A stretch of 64,000 nt of DNA, from contig JAJDOF010000023.1 of the NCBI GenBank assembly GCA_022340305.1, positions 1-64,000 on the forward strand, in the 5' to 3' direction. Shown piece by piece: positions 27,240-36,645 of this stretch (its first letter is position 1; every line of letters begins with the position of its first letter). The stretch comes from Gammaproteobacteria bacterium. Its GTDB lineage: Bacteria > Pseudomonadota > Gammaproteobacteria > GCA-001735895. Position numbers and translations under genes: made by a program. The notes beneath the pieces are model-generated. The model was not told the origin of the DNA, did no database searches, and saw only the letters and a program-made list of their open reading frames with translations.

Positions 27240-28427
27240 TCAGTTTTGCGCCCCCGGCAAATTCTGCGGGAGTATCGGCAATACGCGCACGACGAGCAAG
27301 GCGATGAGCAGGGCACTGGTCAGGCCACCGCAACCGAGCAGCAATTCCCACAGGCTCGGCGAGTAGGTGTTGATGACGCCATCGAAGAAGCTGCTGTCGA
27401 CACGATATCCCGGGAACAGGTTTAGCGGGAATGCCTGCCCGCCGATGATGATGACGTAGAGTTGGGCGAAGGCGCCCTGGATGATCAGCAGGCAGGCCAG
27501 TACCAGGCTGCGCGGCGAATGCTGCCAGCGCGCTGAATACAGCAGTAACAGGGGCAGTAAGCTGCCGAGACCGATCTGGAACAACCAGAACAACCAGGTG
27601 TAAACACCACCATCAAGCAGGATGAAGCGCTCGTAAGCATGATTCTGGCTCCCGTATAGCTTGGTCAGGTGGAACAGTAAAACGAAATACAGGATACCGA
27701 TGCAAAACAGGCCGAGCAGTTTGCGCAAGCGTTGCAGATGTGACGCGTCGAGTTCACGCCGATCGAGCCTGAAGCTGAGCAGCAACAGCAGGATAAACAT
27801 CGCCAGGCCGAAGGCGAAAGACATGACGATGAACATTGGCGCCAGTAGCGCCGAGTCGTAGGCCTCGCGCGCGACCAGGAAGCCGAAGATCGAACCGGTG
27901 CCGCTGGTCAGTATCAGTCGCCAGGCGAAGGCAAACATGCCCACCGGGCGGCTCCAGTGCTCGAGGCGGCGCTCCATCATCAACCACAGGTAAGCCAGCA
28001 CGATGACGATGAAGCCGCTATAAAGCAGGATGTTCCAGGCGAAAATCGACTTGAAGTTGTAATGCGTGATGGCCACGATCAAGCGATCCGGTCGCCCCAG
28101 GTCGAGCAGTAAAATGGCAAGCCCGCCGATCAACAGGGCGATCGACAGTATCGCCGAGAAGCGCGCCAGGGGTTTATATTCGGCCTTGTTGAATACCGAC
28201 GCGAGCGAGGCCAGGTTGAGTGCACCCGACGCTGCAACAATTAAAAAGATCGCAAAAACATGGGGCAGGCCCCACACCACCTGGTTGCTCATGCCGGAAA
28301 TGTGATGCCCCTCGACCTCCATGCGGTGGGCGGCGGCAATCCCGAGAGCGGTGATGACCGCAAACACCGCCAGCAGACCCCAGTATTGCGGGCTGCTGGT
28401 CCTGATCTCTGAGTATATCGTGCGCAT
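27240..28427 (-). CDS. dsrP: DsrP, NrfD-like integral membrane subunit of DsrMKJOP
   Basis: 395 aa with about ten hydrophobic helices. It begins MRTIYSEIRTSSPQYWGLLA, a typical NrfD/PsrC-family start. It exchanges electrons with quinone and passes them to or from DsrO and DsrJ. It sits 2 bp after dsrO and 1 bp before dsrN, consistent with tight co-translation. Confidence 0.94.
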   Translation of the reverse strand: MRTIYSEIRTSSPQYWGLLAVFAVITALGIAAAHRMEVEGHHISGMSNQVVWGLPHVFAIFLIVAASGALNLASLASVFNKAEYKPLARFSAILSIALLIGGLAILLLDLGRPDRLIVAITHYNFKSIFAWNILLYSGFIVIVLAYLWLMMERRLEHWSRPVGMFAFAWRLILTSGTGSIFGFLVAREAYDSALLAPMFIVMSFAFGLAMFILLLLLSFRLDRRELDASHLQRLRKLLGLFCIGILYFVLLFHLTKLYGSQNHAYERFILLDGGVYTWLFWLFQIGLGSLLPLLLLYSARWQHSPRSLVLACLLIIQGAFAQLYVIIIGGQAFPLNLFPGYRVDSSFFDGVINTYSPSLWELLLGCGGLTSALLIALLVVRVLPILPQNLPGAQN

Positions 28428-28429
28428 GG

Positions 28430-29188
28430 TTACAGGCCCTGGTAACGCACGCCGGGATCGACGCCGAGGTCCGCGCGTATTCGCGTTGCACCATGGCTTT
28501 TCAGGCGTTGCGAAATCTCGCTCTGCGGATCGTTCAGGTCACCGAACAGGATTGCCTTGTGCTCGCCACGATTGACCGCCTCGGCACAGGCCGGCACCGC
28601 ATTCGCACCGTCACGGTCGATGCGATGTACGCACAGGGTGCAGGACTCGACGGTACCCTTGCCACGTGGCGCGACCGGTAACTGGTCGTACAGGGTTTCA
28701 TGGATAAATGAGCGCGCCTTGTAAGGACAGGCCATCATGCAGTAGCGACAGCCGATACAGGTATGCTTGTTGACCAGCACGATGCCGTCGTCGCGTTTGA
28801 ACGAGGCACCGGTAGGGCAGACATCCACGCAGGGCGGGTCTGCACAATGCTGGCACATCATCGGCAGGAACTGTTGTTGTCCACTGCGCTCATCGCTGAG
28901 GCGTAACTTGCGTATCCACTGGGCGTCAGTGGCCGAACCCGCCTCGCTATGCCAGCCGTGCTCGCGCTGGCAGGCGCTTACGCAGGCATCGACATCGGCT
29001 TCGCTGAGCGCGTTGGTGTCGATCAGCAATCCCCAACGCGGTGTTTTTGCCGCCCCATTACTACTCGCCTGACCCGTTTTATACAGCAGGATGCCGGGCG
29101 CGATCAGCGTCGTGGCGAGCGCTGCCGCTCCCTGCACAAAGCGGCGCCGGGCCGGGCGTATTTCGATGTTGTCGAGCTCAGTCGCCAC
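28430..29188 (-). CDS. dsrO: DsrO, periplasmic iron-sulfur subunit
   Basis: 252 aa with a Tat-type N-terminus (RRRFVQGAAALATTLIAPG). Ferredoxin-type cysteine clusters include CQHCADPPCVDVCPTGA and CIGCRYCMMACPYKA, with additional Cys in CVSACQ and CTLCVHR. It belongs to the NrfC/HybA-like family and moves electrons between DsrP and DsrJ on the periplasmic side. The start overlaps the dsrJ end by 11 bp. Confidence 0.94.
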   Translation of the reverse strand: MATELDNIEIRPARRRFVQGAAALATTLIAPGILLYKTGQASSNGAAKTPRWGLLIDTNALSEADVDACVSACQREHGWHSEAGSATDAQWIRKLRLSDERSGQQQFLPMMCQHCADPPCVDVCPTGASFKRDDGIVLVNKHTCIGCRYCMMACPYKARSFIHETLYDQLPVAPRGKGTVESCTLCVHRIDRDGANAVPACAEAVNRGEHKAILFGDLNDPQSEISQRLKSHGATRIRADLGVDPGVRYQGL

Positions 29189-29702
29189 CGGTATCTCCCA
29201 GTTGCATCTGAAAGGTCTGCAGTGACAGTAAACCTGAGCCTGGTTGCGCTACGTTCGAATCTGCGAGCCGACCCTGCTCGATTTTTGCCAGGCCGCGGTC
29301 GGCATGGCATTCGAAACAATCGATTTTGACGCTGGCGTAGAGGTGGCAGCCGGCACAAAAGTGCTGCGGGTCGGGATAGCGGATCACGGTTTCGGCGCTC
29401 GCCGCGGGATTGTGGCAATCCATACAGCCGACCAGGCTGTAGTTTCCGTCGCGTTCGCCGTCCAGCACCGTGGCATCACGCTGATGCAACAGTAAATTCA
29501 TATGCTCACGGCGCATGATATCGAGCGGCTCGACGCAGGCGCTGGCGTTGTCTGGTTTATGCGGTTGCGGGATGGCGACTGCACCGAAGCCCGAACTTTC
29601 AACCTCGCCGGCAACGGCCTGGGTAAATGCCAGCCAGCCGAGCAGGGTGCTGATCAGCAGGCTGACCAACAGGAACGGCAAGGCTTTGCTGCAATCGATC
29701 AC
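29178..29702 (-). CDS. dsrJ: DsrJ, triheme cytochrome c
   Basis: 174 aa from the GTG at 29702, six bases after the dsrL stop. An upstream ATG at 29780 lies within dsrL, and the added residues are not signal-like. The N-terminus has an uncleaved signal anchor (ALPFLLVSLLISTLLGWLAF). Three CxxCH motifs are present: CMDCH, CAGCH and CFECH. It is the periplasmic heme subunit of DsrMKJOP. Confidence 0.92.
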   Translation of the reverse strand: MIDCSKALPFLLVSLLISTLLGWLAFTQAVAGEVESSGFGAVAIPQPHKPDNASACVEPLDIMRREHMNLLLHQRDATVLDGERDGNYSLVGCMDCHNPAASAETVIRYPDPQHFCAGCHLYASVKIDCFECHADRGLAKIEQGRLADSNVAQPGSGLLSLQTFQMQLGDTGGD

Positions 29703-29707
29703 TGGCT

Positions 29708-31660
29708 TCAGTGATCCCCGAGCGCCATATCGATGTAGCCCGTCGGACAGACATCGGCGCAGATGTGACAACCGATGCAACGGGTGTAGTCGGTGGCGAC
29801 GTAGCGGCCCATCGTTTTACTCTCTTTCGGGACCCGGTAGACCGCATCCTGCGGGCAGTAGATGACGCAGTTATCGCATTCGAAACACATGCCGCAGGAC
29901 ATACAGCGACCGGCTTCCTCGACCGCTTCGGTTTCACTCAGGCTGCGAGTACGTTCGGCGAAGTCACCGAGTACCTTTTCCGAATCGGGGCCATGCATTT
30001 CGCGCAGATGCCGCGCCTCGTAATTGAAATGCGACAGGTACAGGCGCTCGGAGGAAATGATTTCGTTGGCCGCACGATCCTCGTAATTATGCACGGCGAA
30101 GTCTGCCTCGTTGGTGCCCCAGGTGCCCTGGTGCTGAAATTCGCTTGGTGCAAGATCCATTTCCTTGAGTTTACTGAGCAGGTCGAAGTGGTGTACGTCG
30201 ACCTTGGGACGCTTACTGAACTCGCCACCACCGAGGTAGCGTTCGATGCTGTCTGCAGCAATCGCTGCGTGCCCGATAGCGGTCGTCAGCAAGTGCGGGT
30301 GAATGATGTCGCCGGCGACGAAATGACCGGGTTTTTGGGCGTGCTGGAAAAACTTGTCGGCATCCATCAGGCTACGATCATTACCCAGTTCTTCGATGCC
30401 TTGCAGGTCACCACCCTGGCCGATCGCGGAGACAATCAGATCGCATTCGATCTCGAATTCGCTGCCGTCGAGCGCGGTTGGCTTACCATCGATAAATTCG
30501 CACTTGGCGAGTTTCAGCGCGGTCGCGCGGCCTTCATCATTGACCACGATCTCGATCGGCATAACGCCGTCGAGAATGCGTACGCCCTCGCGCAATGCGT
30601 CATCGACCTCGTGTTCGGTGGCGGTCATTTCGGCACGCTCGAACAGGGAGGTCAGCGTGACTTCCGCACCCTGGCGCGAAGCGGCGTAGGCTGAATCATG
30701 CGCGGTGAAGCCACCGACCACAAATTCGGTGAGTTGATCTTTCGGCAATTTATCGATTTTACCCAGGCGTCGTGCGACCGATACCACGTCGATCGAGGTG
30801 TCGCCACCGCCTACGCAGACCACCCTGTCGGCGGTTACCTGCAGTGCGCCACGATTGAAAGCTTCGAGGAAAGCCACTCCGGAAATACAGTTGGGGGCAT
30901 CGCCATGTTCGAGCGGCAGGCCGCGCCCCGACTGGCAGCCGATAGCCCACAACAACGCATCGTATTCCTGTTCCAGGTCAGCGAGGCTGACATCGCGACC
31001 GACGCGTGTCGCCATGCGCGTATCGATATCGCCGAGTTCGAGAATGCGGTTGATTTCGTGATCGAGGAATTCACGCGGTGTGCGATAACCCGGAATGCCG
31101 TAGCGGAACATGCCGCCGAGTTCGTCGTGTTCGTCGAAAATAGTGCTGGCGATACCCTTGCGGCGCAGCTGGTAGGCCGCCGCGAGGCCGGCGGGGCCGC
31201 CACCGATGATCGCCACGCGCTGTTTGCCGATGGGCGGTGCCGCTGCGAACTTGAAACCTTCGCTTTTCGCGGTATCACCGATGTATTGCTCAACCGCGTT
31301 GATACCGACGAAATCGTCGACGTTGTTGCGATTGCAACCCTGTTCGCAGGGCGCAGGGCAGACGCGCCCCATCATCGATGGAAACGGATTGGCGTCGGTG
31401 GAGCGACGGAACGCATATTCCTGCATGCTAACTTCGCTGGGGGGTAGCTCGATACCGCGCACGATATTGAGCCAGCCACGGACGTCCTCGCCGGAAGGGC
31501 AACTGCCCTGGCAGGGTGGTGTGCGATGCACGTAGGTAGGACACTTGTTGCTGGTGTCCTCGTTAAAAATGTTCTCGCCCTGCGAGCGCCAACGATGCAC
31601 GCCGTCTTCGTACTTTCTGAAGGTGAGCTTGCGATTTACTTCGTCTTTGGAGGCTGCCAT
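29708..31660 (-). CDS. dsrL: DsrL, NAD(P)H:acceptor oxidoreductase
   Basis: 650 aa, related to the small subunit of glutamate synthase. N-terminal Cys clusters (CQGSCPSGEDV; CPAPCEQGCNR) are followed by FAD-binding GGGPAGLAAAY, NAD(P)-binding CVGGGDTSIDV, and a C-terminal double [4Fe-4S] module with CMSCGMCFECDNC and CIGCHICADVCP. In sulfur oxidisers DsrL links DsrAB electron flow to the NAD(P) pool and is needed for oxidation. It lies between dsrK and dsrJ as expected. Confidence 0.95.
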   Translation of the reverse strand: MAASKDEVNRKLTFRKYEDGVHRWRSQGENIFNEDTSNKCPTYVHRTPPCQGSCPSGEDVRGWLNIVRGIELPPSEVSMQEYAFRRSTDANPFPSMMGRVCPAPCEQGCNRNNVDDFVGINAVEQYIGDTAKSEGFKFAAAPPIGKQRVAIIGGGPAGLAAAYQLRRKGIASTIFDEHDELGGMFRYGIPGYRTPREFLDHEINRILELGDIDTRMATRVGRDVSLADLEQEYDALLWAIGCQSGRGLPLEHGDAPNCISGVAFLEAFNRGALQVTADRVVCVGGGDTSIDVVSVARRLGKIDKLPKDQLTEFVVGGFTAHDSAYAASRQGAEVTLTSLFERAEMTATEHEVDDALREGVRILDGVMPIEIVVNDEGRATALKLAKCEFIDGKPTALDGSEFEIECDLIVSAIGQGGDLQGIEELGNDRSLMDADKFFQHAQKPGHFVAGDIIHPHLLTTAIGHAAIAADSIERYLGGGEFSKRPKVDVHHFDLLSKLKEMDLAPSEFQHQGTWGTNEADFAVHNYEDRAANEIISSERLYLSHFNYEARHLREMHGPDSEKVLGDFAERTRSLSETEAVEEAGRCMSCGMCFECDNCVIYCPQDAVYRVPKESKTMGRYVATDYTRCIGCHICADVCPTGYIDMALGDH

Positions 31661-31684
31661 TGGATTCTCCCAATAATTCTCATG

Positions 31685-33175
31685 CTAATGTTCGCCACCC
31701 AACTGGATTGCGTTACTGACTAACTGGTGCACACTGACGACCTGATCCATCTCGAAGCCGTAATAGGGCAGTATTTTGCTGAACTGACTCTTGCAGATTG
31801 CGCAGATCGCGGCCATGTGGGTTACGCCGTAATCATCGACCGCCTGTTTTAGCGCTTCCATGCGCGGCAGCGAACCCTTGACGCGCAGTTCGACCAGGTC
31901 GTCGGTCAGCAGGCCACCGCCACCACCACAGCAAAATGTGGCTTCCTTCGTGGCATGTGCCGGCATGTCGTAGAAATGATTACAGCTCGCCTGGATAACC
32001 GCGCGCGGTATTACGAATTGGCCACCTTCGAAATCTCCCATACGCGAGGCGCGCGCCACGTTGCAGGAATCGTGGAAGGTCAGCACCTTGTCGTCGTTGG
32101 CGGATTTGTCCATTCTCAGCGCGTTGCGTTGCAGTAGATCGTAGGTAACTTCACAGATGTGCTGCGGCAGCGGATAGTTGGGGTCGAGAAAATCGAAGGG
32201 GCCGGCCAGCGTGTTTAAGAAATTGTAGGCGACGCGCCAGGCGTGCCCGCATTCGCCAAAGACGATGCGCTTCACGCCAAGCTCGAGCGCGGCTTCGCGA
32301 ATGCGCTGCGCCAGTATCTGCATGTTGTCGTAGGAACCGATGAACATGCCAAAATTGGCCGCTTCGCTGGCGTGACTGGAAATGGTCCAGGATAAACCTG
32401 CCTGGTGGAACACCTTGGCATAACCGATCAGCCCGTCAACGTGAGGCTCGGCGAAAAAATCGGCGGACGGGGTGACCAGCAGGATATCGGCGCCGTGCTG
32501 ATCGAGTGGCAGGCGCACGGTGACACCGGTTTCCTCTTCGATATCCTCTTCGAGTCCTTCCAGCGTGTCGAGCAGCGCAGGTTGAGGCAGGCCGAGATTA
32601 TTGCCGATGGTCTGCGCTTTGCCGATGATTTCGTTGCAGTATTTCTGACCGATGCCGATGGTATCCATGATTTCACGCGCCGCCATCGAAATCTCGGCGG
32701 TATCGATACCATAGGGGCAGTAGACCGAGCAACGGCGACACTGTGAACACTGGTGGAAATAGCTATACCAGTCGTCGAGCATTTCCTGATCCAGTTCGCG
32801 CGCGCCGACCAGCCCGGGGAAATATTTGCCCGCCAGCGTGTAGTGGCGCCGGTAGACGGAGCGAAACAGATCCTGGCGTGCCACCGGCATGTTGTTGGGG
32901 TCGGAGGTGCCGAGGTAGTAGTGGCATTTGTCGGTGCAGGCGCCGCACTTGACGCAGCTGTCGAGAAAAACGCGCAGCGCCCTGGAGTTATCGACCAGTT
33001 CGCCCATTTTGTCGATGGCGACCTGTTGCCAGTTATCAACCAGTTCACCGGGGAAGCCGATTTTCTGCTGTATCTCCGGTTTGGCGACATAGGGTTTGCT
33101 GTGCGCCATGACCCCGATCTCGATCGGTGGGATCACGGGATAGGGTTTCAGTGCGGGAGTGTCGAAGTCAGCCAT
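31685..33175 (-). CDS. dsrK: DsrK, HdrD-like iron-sulfur catalytic subunit
   Basis: 496 aa. Two [4Fe-4S] motifs (CVKCGACTDKCHYY and CSQCRRCSVYCPYG) are followed by a CCG domain with HDSCNVARAS and CCGGGGG, the type of site that binds a noncubane cluster in heterodisulfide reductases. DsrK is thought to exchange electrons with the DsrC disulfide or trisulfide. Start and dsrM stop overlap as TAATG. Confidence 0.95.
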   Translation of the reverse strand: MADFDTPALKPYPVIPPIEIGVMAHSKPYVAKPEIQQKIGFPGELVDNWQQVAIDKMGELVDNSRALRVFLDSCVKCGACTDKCHYYLGTSDPNNMPVARQDLFRSVYRRHYTLAGKYFPGLVGARELDQEMLDDWYSYFHQCSQCRRCSVYCPYGIDTAEISMAAREIMDTIGIGQKYCNEIIGKAQTIGNNLGLPQPALLDTLEGLEEDIEEETGVTVRLPLDQHGADILLVTPSADFFAEPHVDGLIGYAKVFHQAGLSWTISSHASEAANFGMFIGSYDNMQILAQRIREAALELGVKRIVFGECGHAWRVAYNFLNTLAGPFDFLDPNYPLPQHICEVTYDLLQRNALRMDKSANDDKVLTFHDSCNVARASRMGDFEGGQFVIPRAVIQASCNHFYDMPAHATKEATFCCGGGGGLLTDDLVELRVKGSLPRMEALKQAVDDYGVTHMAAICAICKSQFSKILPYYGFEMDQVVSVHQLVSNAIQLGGEH

Positions 33176-33918
33176 TACGTCTGCTTCGCCTGACTGATCG
33201 AGTGGGCATTACGTGTCGGTAGATGTCGTTTCTCGCGCGGGTTGTCGATCTGGTTGCGCGTTGGACTAAAGAAAACTCCGGGCGCGTGCAGCAACTTGCT
33301 GAACGGGAAGATGATCATTAAAACGGCCACCAGCGAGAGATGCAGCAACAGCATTACATCGGTCGGTATTGGCTGCCAGTCAAAATACATCAGCCCGAGG
33401 AAAAACGCCTTGAGAGCAACGATATCGGTGGCGGCGACATATTTCATGCCGAGGCCGGTAGCGCCGATGGCGATGAGTAAGGCCAGCATCAGGTGATCCG
33501 AGGGTGCGGATATGTAGCGTACCCGGTCAACCAGGAAACGCCTTGCCCATAATCCGCCGAGGCCGGCCAGCATCACGAAAGCGCCATAGGCGCCGAGCGG
33601 CTGAACTAAAACCACCCAGGACCAGACCGGGTCGGTGAAGTAGCGCAGGTGGCGCAGCAACACCAGCAGCAGGGCGGCATGGAACAACCAGCCGAAAATC
33701 CAGGTCCACTTGCTTGCCTTGAACAGGCTTCTGAACAAGGTCACTTCAAAAAACATACGGCCGACCACACCGGCGCCAGTGAGTGGCGCGGGCGTGGTTG
33801 GAATTCGCAATGGAACCGGCGTTTTTGCATACAGCCGAATGCGCACCGCCAGGCCGATGATCAGCAACGCTGTGGCGCAATAGAACAACAGGGTAAATGC
33901 GATCGTCAGTAATGACAT
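33175..33918 (-). CDS. dsrM: DsrM, NarI-like cytochrome b membrane subunit
   Basis: 247 aa with five or six membrane helices and several His residues suited to heme b ligation. It anchors DsrK and connects it to the quinone pool. Its stop overlaps the dsrK start. The gene follows dsrC by about 66 bp. Confidence 0.92.
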   Translation of the reverse strand: MSLLTIAFTLLFYCATALLIIGLAVRIRLYAKTPVPLRIPTTPAPLTGAGVVGRMFFEVTLFRSLFKASKWTWIFGWLFHAALLLVLLRHLRYFTDPVWSWVVLVQPLGAYGAFVMLAGLGGLWARRFLVDRVRYISAPSDHLMLALLIAIGATGLGMKYVAATDIVALKAFFLGLMYFDWQPIPTDVMLLLHLSLVAVLMIIFPFSKLLHAPGVFFSPTRNQIDNPREKRHLPTRNAHSISQAKQT

Positions 33919-33984
33919 ATGAACATCATCTCCCGGCGCCAGACGTCCGGGAAGCGCAGCAGCGCCTCCCGCAAGACGAATTGC

Positions 33985-34317
33985 CTAGACGCAGCCCGTG
34001 GGCTTGGGCAGCCCTGCATACTTACAGGCCTGCTTGGCAGGACCGTAAGGAAACAGTTCATAAAGATACTTGCTGGTACCCTTGTCCTTGCCGAGTTTCT
34101 TGCCGACGGCCTTGGTGAGCACGCGCACGGCGGGTGCAATCTGGTACTCCTCGTAATAATCGCGCAGGAAATTGATGACTTCCCAGTGATTTTCATCGAG
34201 GGTGGCACCATCGGCCTTGGCCATTGCGGTAGCGAGCTGATCATTCCAGTCGCTTAGATTGACGAGATAGCCTTCTTCGTCGGTCTCGTATGATTTTCCG
34301 TCCAGTTCAATACTCAT
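33985..34317 (-). CDS. dsrC: DsrC, sulfur-carrier substrate protein of DsrAB
   Basis: 110 aa from the ATG at 34317, which has AGAGGTAG just before it; the frame extends to 34338. The family core DEEGYLVNLSDWNDQLA and HWEVINFLRDYY is followed by the flexible arm with both redox cysteines, CKYAGLPKPTGCV, the last Cys being next to the C-terminus. Both cysteines mark a true DsrC, not TusE. It carries persulfide sulfur to DsrAB and forms the trisulfide. Confidence 0.96.
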   Translation of the reverse strand: MSIELDGKSYETDEEGYLVNLSDWNDQLATAMAKADGATLDENHWEVINFLRDYYEEYQIAPAVRVLTKAVGKKLGKDKGTSKYLYELFPYGPAKQACKYAGLPKPTGCV

Positions 34318-34353
34318 TTCTACCTCTGATTCAATCAATAACAGGTTGAGCGG

Positions 34354-34662
34354 TCATAACCATGACTGCGTTTTATCGTACTCGGTTGTCAGTTTGACAA
34401 AGCCATCGTAATCGACAAGTTGAATTCCGTCGATAAGCGAGTCAGTGGCAAGTCCCCTGGCCTGCAGATCTGCTTGCAGCGCATAAAGCGGATGATTATC
34501 CAGCGCCTGCTGTAACGTGTCGGCAGCGGAGGAGGGTTTGCGTGCTGCGTAGACGCCATCTTCGATCAGCAATATCGCACTGCCGGCAGCCGCCAGGCGC
34601 AGGCAGGTTTCCAACGAGTTGCGATCGTAGGGTGATTTGTTGACTATGTGCAGGACAGACAT
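34354..34662 (-). CDS. dsrH: DsrH, TusB-like subunit of the DsrEFH sulfurtransferase
   Basis: 102 aa of the DsrH/TusB family (HIVNKSPYDRNSLETCLRLA; ILLIEDGVYAA). A Cys near residue 20 is conserved in place. It forms the E2F2H2 hexamer with DsrE and DsrF and transfers sulfur toward DsrC. It lies between dsrF and dsrC. Confidence 0.92.
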   Translation of the reverse strand: MSVLHIVNKSPYDRNSLETCLRLAAAGSAILLIEDGVYAARKPSSAADTLQQALDNHPLYALQADLQARGLATDSLIDGIQLVDYDGFVKLTTEYDKTQSWL

Positions 34663-34699
34663 CTCTTATTTACTCAAAAAGTCCATTGGCGAAATACGC

Positions 34700-35104
34700 C
34701 TAAAAATTCAGGATTACATCCTGCTGTTCGATAATTTCGGCGAGCTCGGCACTACCGACAACATGGATTGAATCCTTTTCGGCCCAGTCATCGTCCTCGT
34801 CTTCCCAGGTCAGCGGCATCAGATCTTCCTTGACGAGTCCACGTAACTCCAGCGATTCGCGTTCGACGTAAATGCGATTGACGTCGTAATCGCCGAGCGC
34901 GCGATAAGTCGGCGCAAAATTTTTCGTACCGATGGCGCTGCTGTCCTGGTTTTGCAGCAACTGGTAAACCCCGTCGTCGATAAACGCGAGCGTCACCGCC
35001 TGTTCGAAGGCGGCTCCGATCAGAACCACTTCGAGTGACTCGAGCGCATAGATGCTGCCGTGCGGGGGTTTCCGATTAATGTATAGAAATTTTTTCGTCG
35101 CCAT
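34700..35104 (-). CDS. dsrF: DsrF, TusC-like subunit of DsrEFH
   Basis: 134 aa from the ATG at 35104; an ATG at 35125 would overlap dsrE and is less likely. Family features are FLYINRKPPHGSIYALESL and AFIDDGVYQLLQNQD. It is a structural subunit of DsrEFH. The C-terminus is acidic. Confidence 0.91.
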   Translation of the reverse strand: MATKKFLYINRKPPHGSIYALESLEVVLIGAAFEQAVTLAFIDDGVYQLLQNQDSSAIGTKNFAPTYRALGDYDVNRIYVERESLELRGLVKEDLMPLTWEDEDDDWAEKDSIHVVGSAELAEIIEQQDVILNF

Positions 35105-35114
35105 GTCGTGCCCC

Positions 35115-35507
35115 CTAGTCGCCAAACACGATCGTGCGATCCGCCTGAATCCCGGCGTCGATCAATTGTCCGAGGCCCGAGATTTCAAAACCCGGCGCGA
35201 TATTATTGCTGTCCTTGCCGGCGCGTTTGGCCTCATCCGCGTCGAGCATACCTCGCCGCTGGGCGGCGGCAACGCATAGAATCAGTTCCAGTTGATGTTG
35301 CTGGGCGAGTTGTGACCAGCGATCGCAGACATTACGGTCGTCCTGCGGCGGCACGCTGAGTCGGGTGCCGTTATTGACCCCGTCGTGATAGAAAAACACG
35401 CGTACGATTTGATGGCCGGCGCGCAGCGCGGCCTCGGTAAAGTGGTATGCGCTGTCCGAAGCCTGGTGTGTGTAAGGACCTTCATTGACCATAATGCTGA
35501 ATTTCAT
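35115..35507 (-). CDS. dsrE: DsrE, TusD-like sulfurtransferase subunit
   Basis: 130 aa. The DsrE family pattern is KFSIMVNEGPYTHQASDSAY, then RVFFYHDGVNN and the active cysteine in LILCVAAAQRRGM. That Cys receives sulfur in the DsrEFH hexamer before passing it to DsrC. The gene follows dsrB by 8 bp. Confidence 0.94.
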   Translation of the reverse strand: MKFSIMVNEGPYTHQASDSAYHFTEAALRAGHQIVRVFFYHDGVNNGTRLSVPPQDDRNVCDRWSQLAQQHQLELILCVAAAQRRGMLDADEAKRAGKDSNNIAPGFEISGLGQLIDAGIQADRTIVFGD

Positions 35508-35515
35508 ACGGCTGC

Positions 35516-36589
35516 CTAGAAACGGATATGCGTGGAGGCGTTGAGGGAATGCCGCGCACCGCGCCAGTTATCGACGTGGAACTTGGTAAACGGCAACTCG
35601 GTCAACTCGAAAAACTGTGGCCAGCCGATGCGTTCGATCCAGTCGCTGAGGCGTTCCCAGTCGCGGGCGTTGTCCTTGTAGGTCTGCAGGATCTTCTTGA
35701 CGATTGCGGTTGCCTCGGGCCAGCGCGGCGCATTATTGGGAATGCCGGCGGCGACCAGCTTCTGGAAGGTTGGCTTGCCGCGCGCATTGGAGTGGTTACC
35801 ACCGACCCAGATCGCAAGCTTGGTGTGCTCGGGGTCATTGATCTGCATCGGCGTGCAGGGTGGATAACAGGCACCGCAGCAAATGCACTTCTTTTCATCG
35901 ACTTCCAGTGATGGCTTGCCGTTGACCAGTGCCGGACGAATCGCAGCGACCGGGCAGCGCGCTACTACTGACGGCCGTTCGCAGATGTTGGCGACCAGGT
36001 CGTGGTTGATTTTGGGTGGTTTGGTGTGTTGCACATTGATGGCGATATCGCCCTGGCCACCACAGTTGATCTGGCAACAGGAAGTCGTGATATGGACGCG
36101 GTTGGGCATGTTCCAGTTTTTAAACTCCTCGATCAGCTCGTCCATCATCGACTTGACTACCCCGGAGGCGTCTGTGCCGGGTATGTCGCAATGCAGCCAG
36201 CCCTGGGTGTGTGAAATCATCGCCACCGAATTCTTGGTGCCGCCGACCACGAAGCCTTCTTTTTCCAATGCCGCGATCAGCGGTTCGACCTTGCTGCCGT
36301 CGGCCACCATGTACTCGATATTGCTGCGGATGGTGAAGCGCACATAGCCCTCGGCGTACTGGTCGCCGATATCGCAGAGTTTGCGCAGCGTGAACACGTC
36401 GAGGATACGCTGGGTGCCGGCGCGCACGGTATATATGGCTTCGCCGCCATGCGCGGTGTGTTTTAATACGCCCGGGCGCGGGTCTTCGTGGTAAGCCCAG
36501 TTGCCGTAGTTCTTGCGCATCGTGGGGTGCATGTACTGAAAACCATCAGGGCATCCGGATTCGATCGGGGTGCGTTGGCCTTGTATCAT
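35516..36589 (-). CDS. dsrB: Dissimilatory sulfite reductase beta subunit, reverse type
   Basis: 357 aa. Siroheme/[4Fe-4S] region with SCCQINCGGQGD and RCPVAAI, and a ferredoxin insertion with CICCGACYPPCTP. With DsrA it forms the alpha2beta2 enzyme that oxidises DsrC-bound sulfur to sulfite. The accompanying dsrL and dsrEFH genes identify the oxidative type. Confidence 0.96.
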   Translation of the reverse strand: MIQGQRTPIESGCPDGFQYMHPTMRKNYGNWAYHEDPRPGVLKHTAHGGEAIYTVRAGTQRILDVFTLRKLCDIGDQYAEGYVRFTIRSNIEYMVADGSKVEPLIAALEKEGFVVGGTKNSVAMISHTQGWLHCDIPGTDASGVVKSMMDELIEEFKNWNMPNRVHITTSCCQINCGGQGDIAINVQHTKPPKINHDLVANICERPSVVARCPVAAIRPALVNGKPSLEVDEKKCICCGACYPPCTPMQINDPEHTKLAIWVGGNHSNARGKPTFQKLVAAGIPNNAPRWPEATAIVKKILQTYKDNARDWERLSDWIERIGWPQFFELTELPFTKFHVDNWRGARHSLNASTHIRF

Positions 36590-36645
36590 TATCGCGCTCC
36601 TGCATTCATGTCTTGATTACTCCTGGCGTTGCGAACGAGCGCCAT

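Noticed and set aside
29711-31447. Long plus-strand frames of 327 and 249 codons opposite dsrL
   Set aside because: Shadows of dsrL, which carries all its cofactor motifs on the minus strand.
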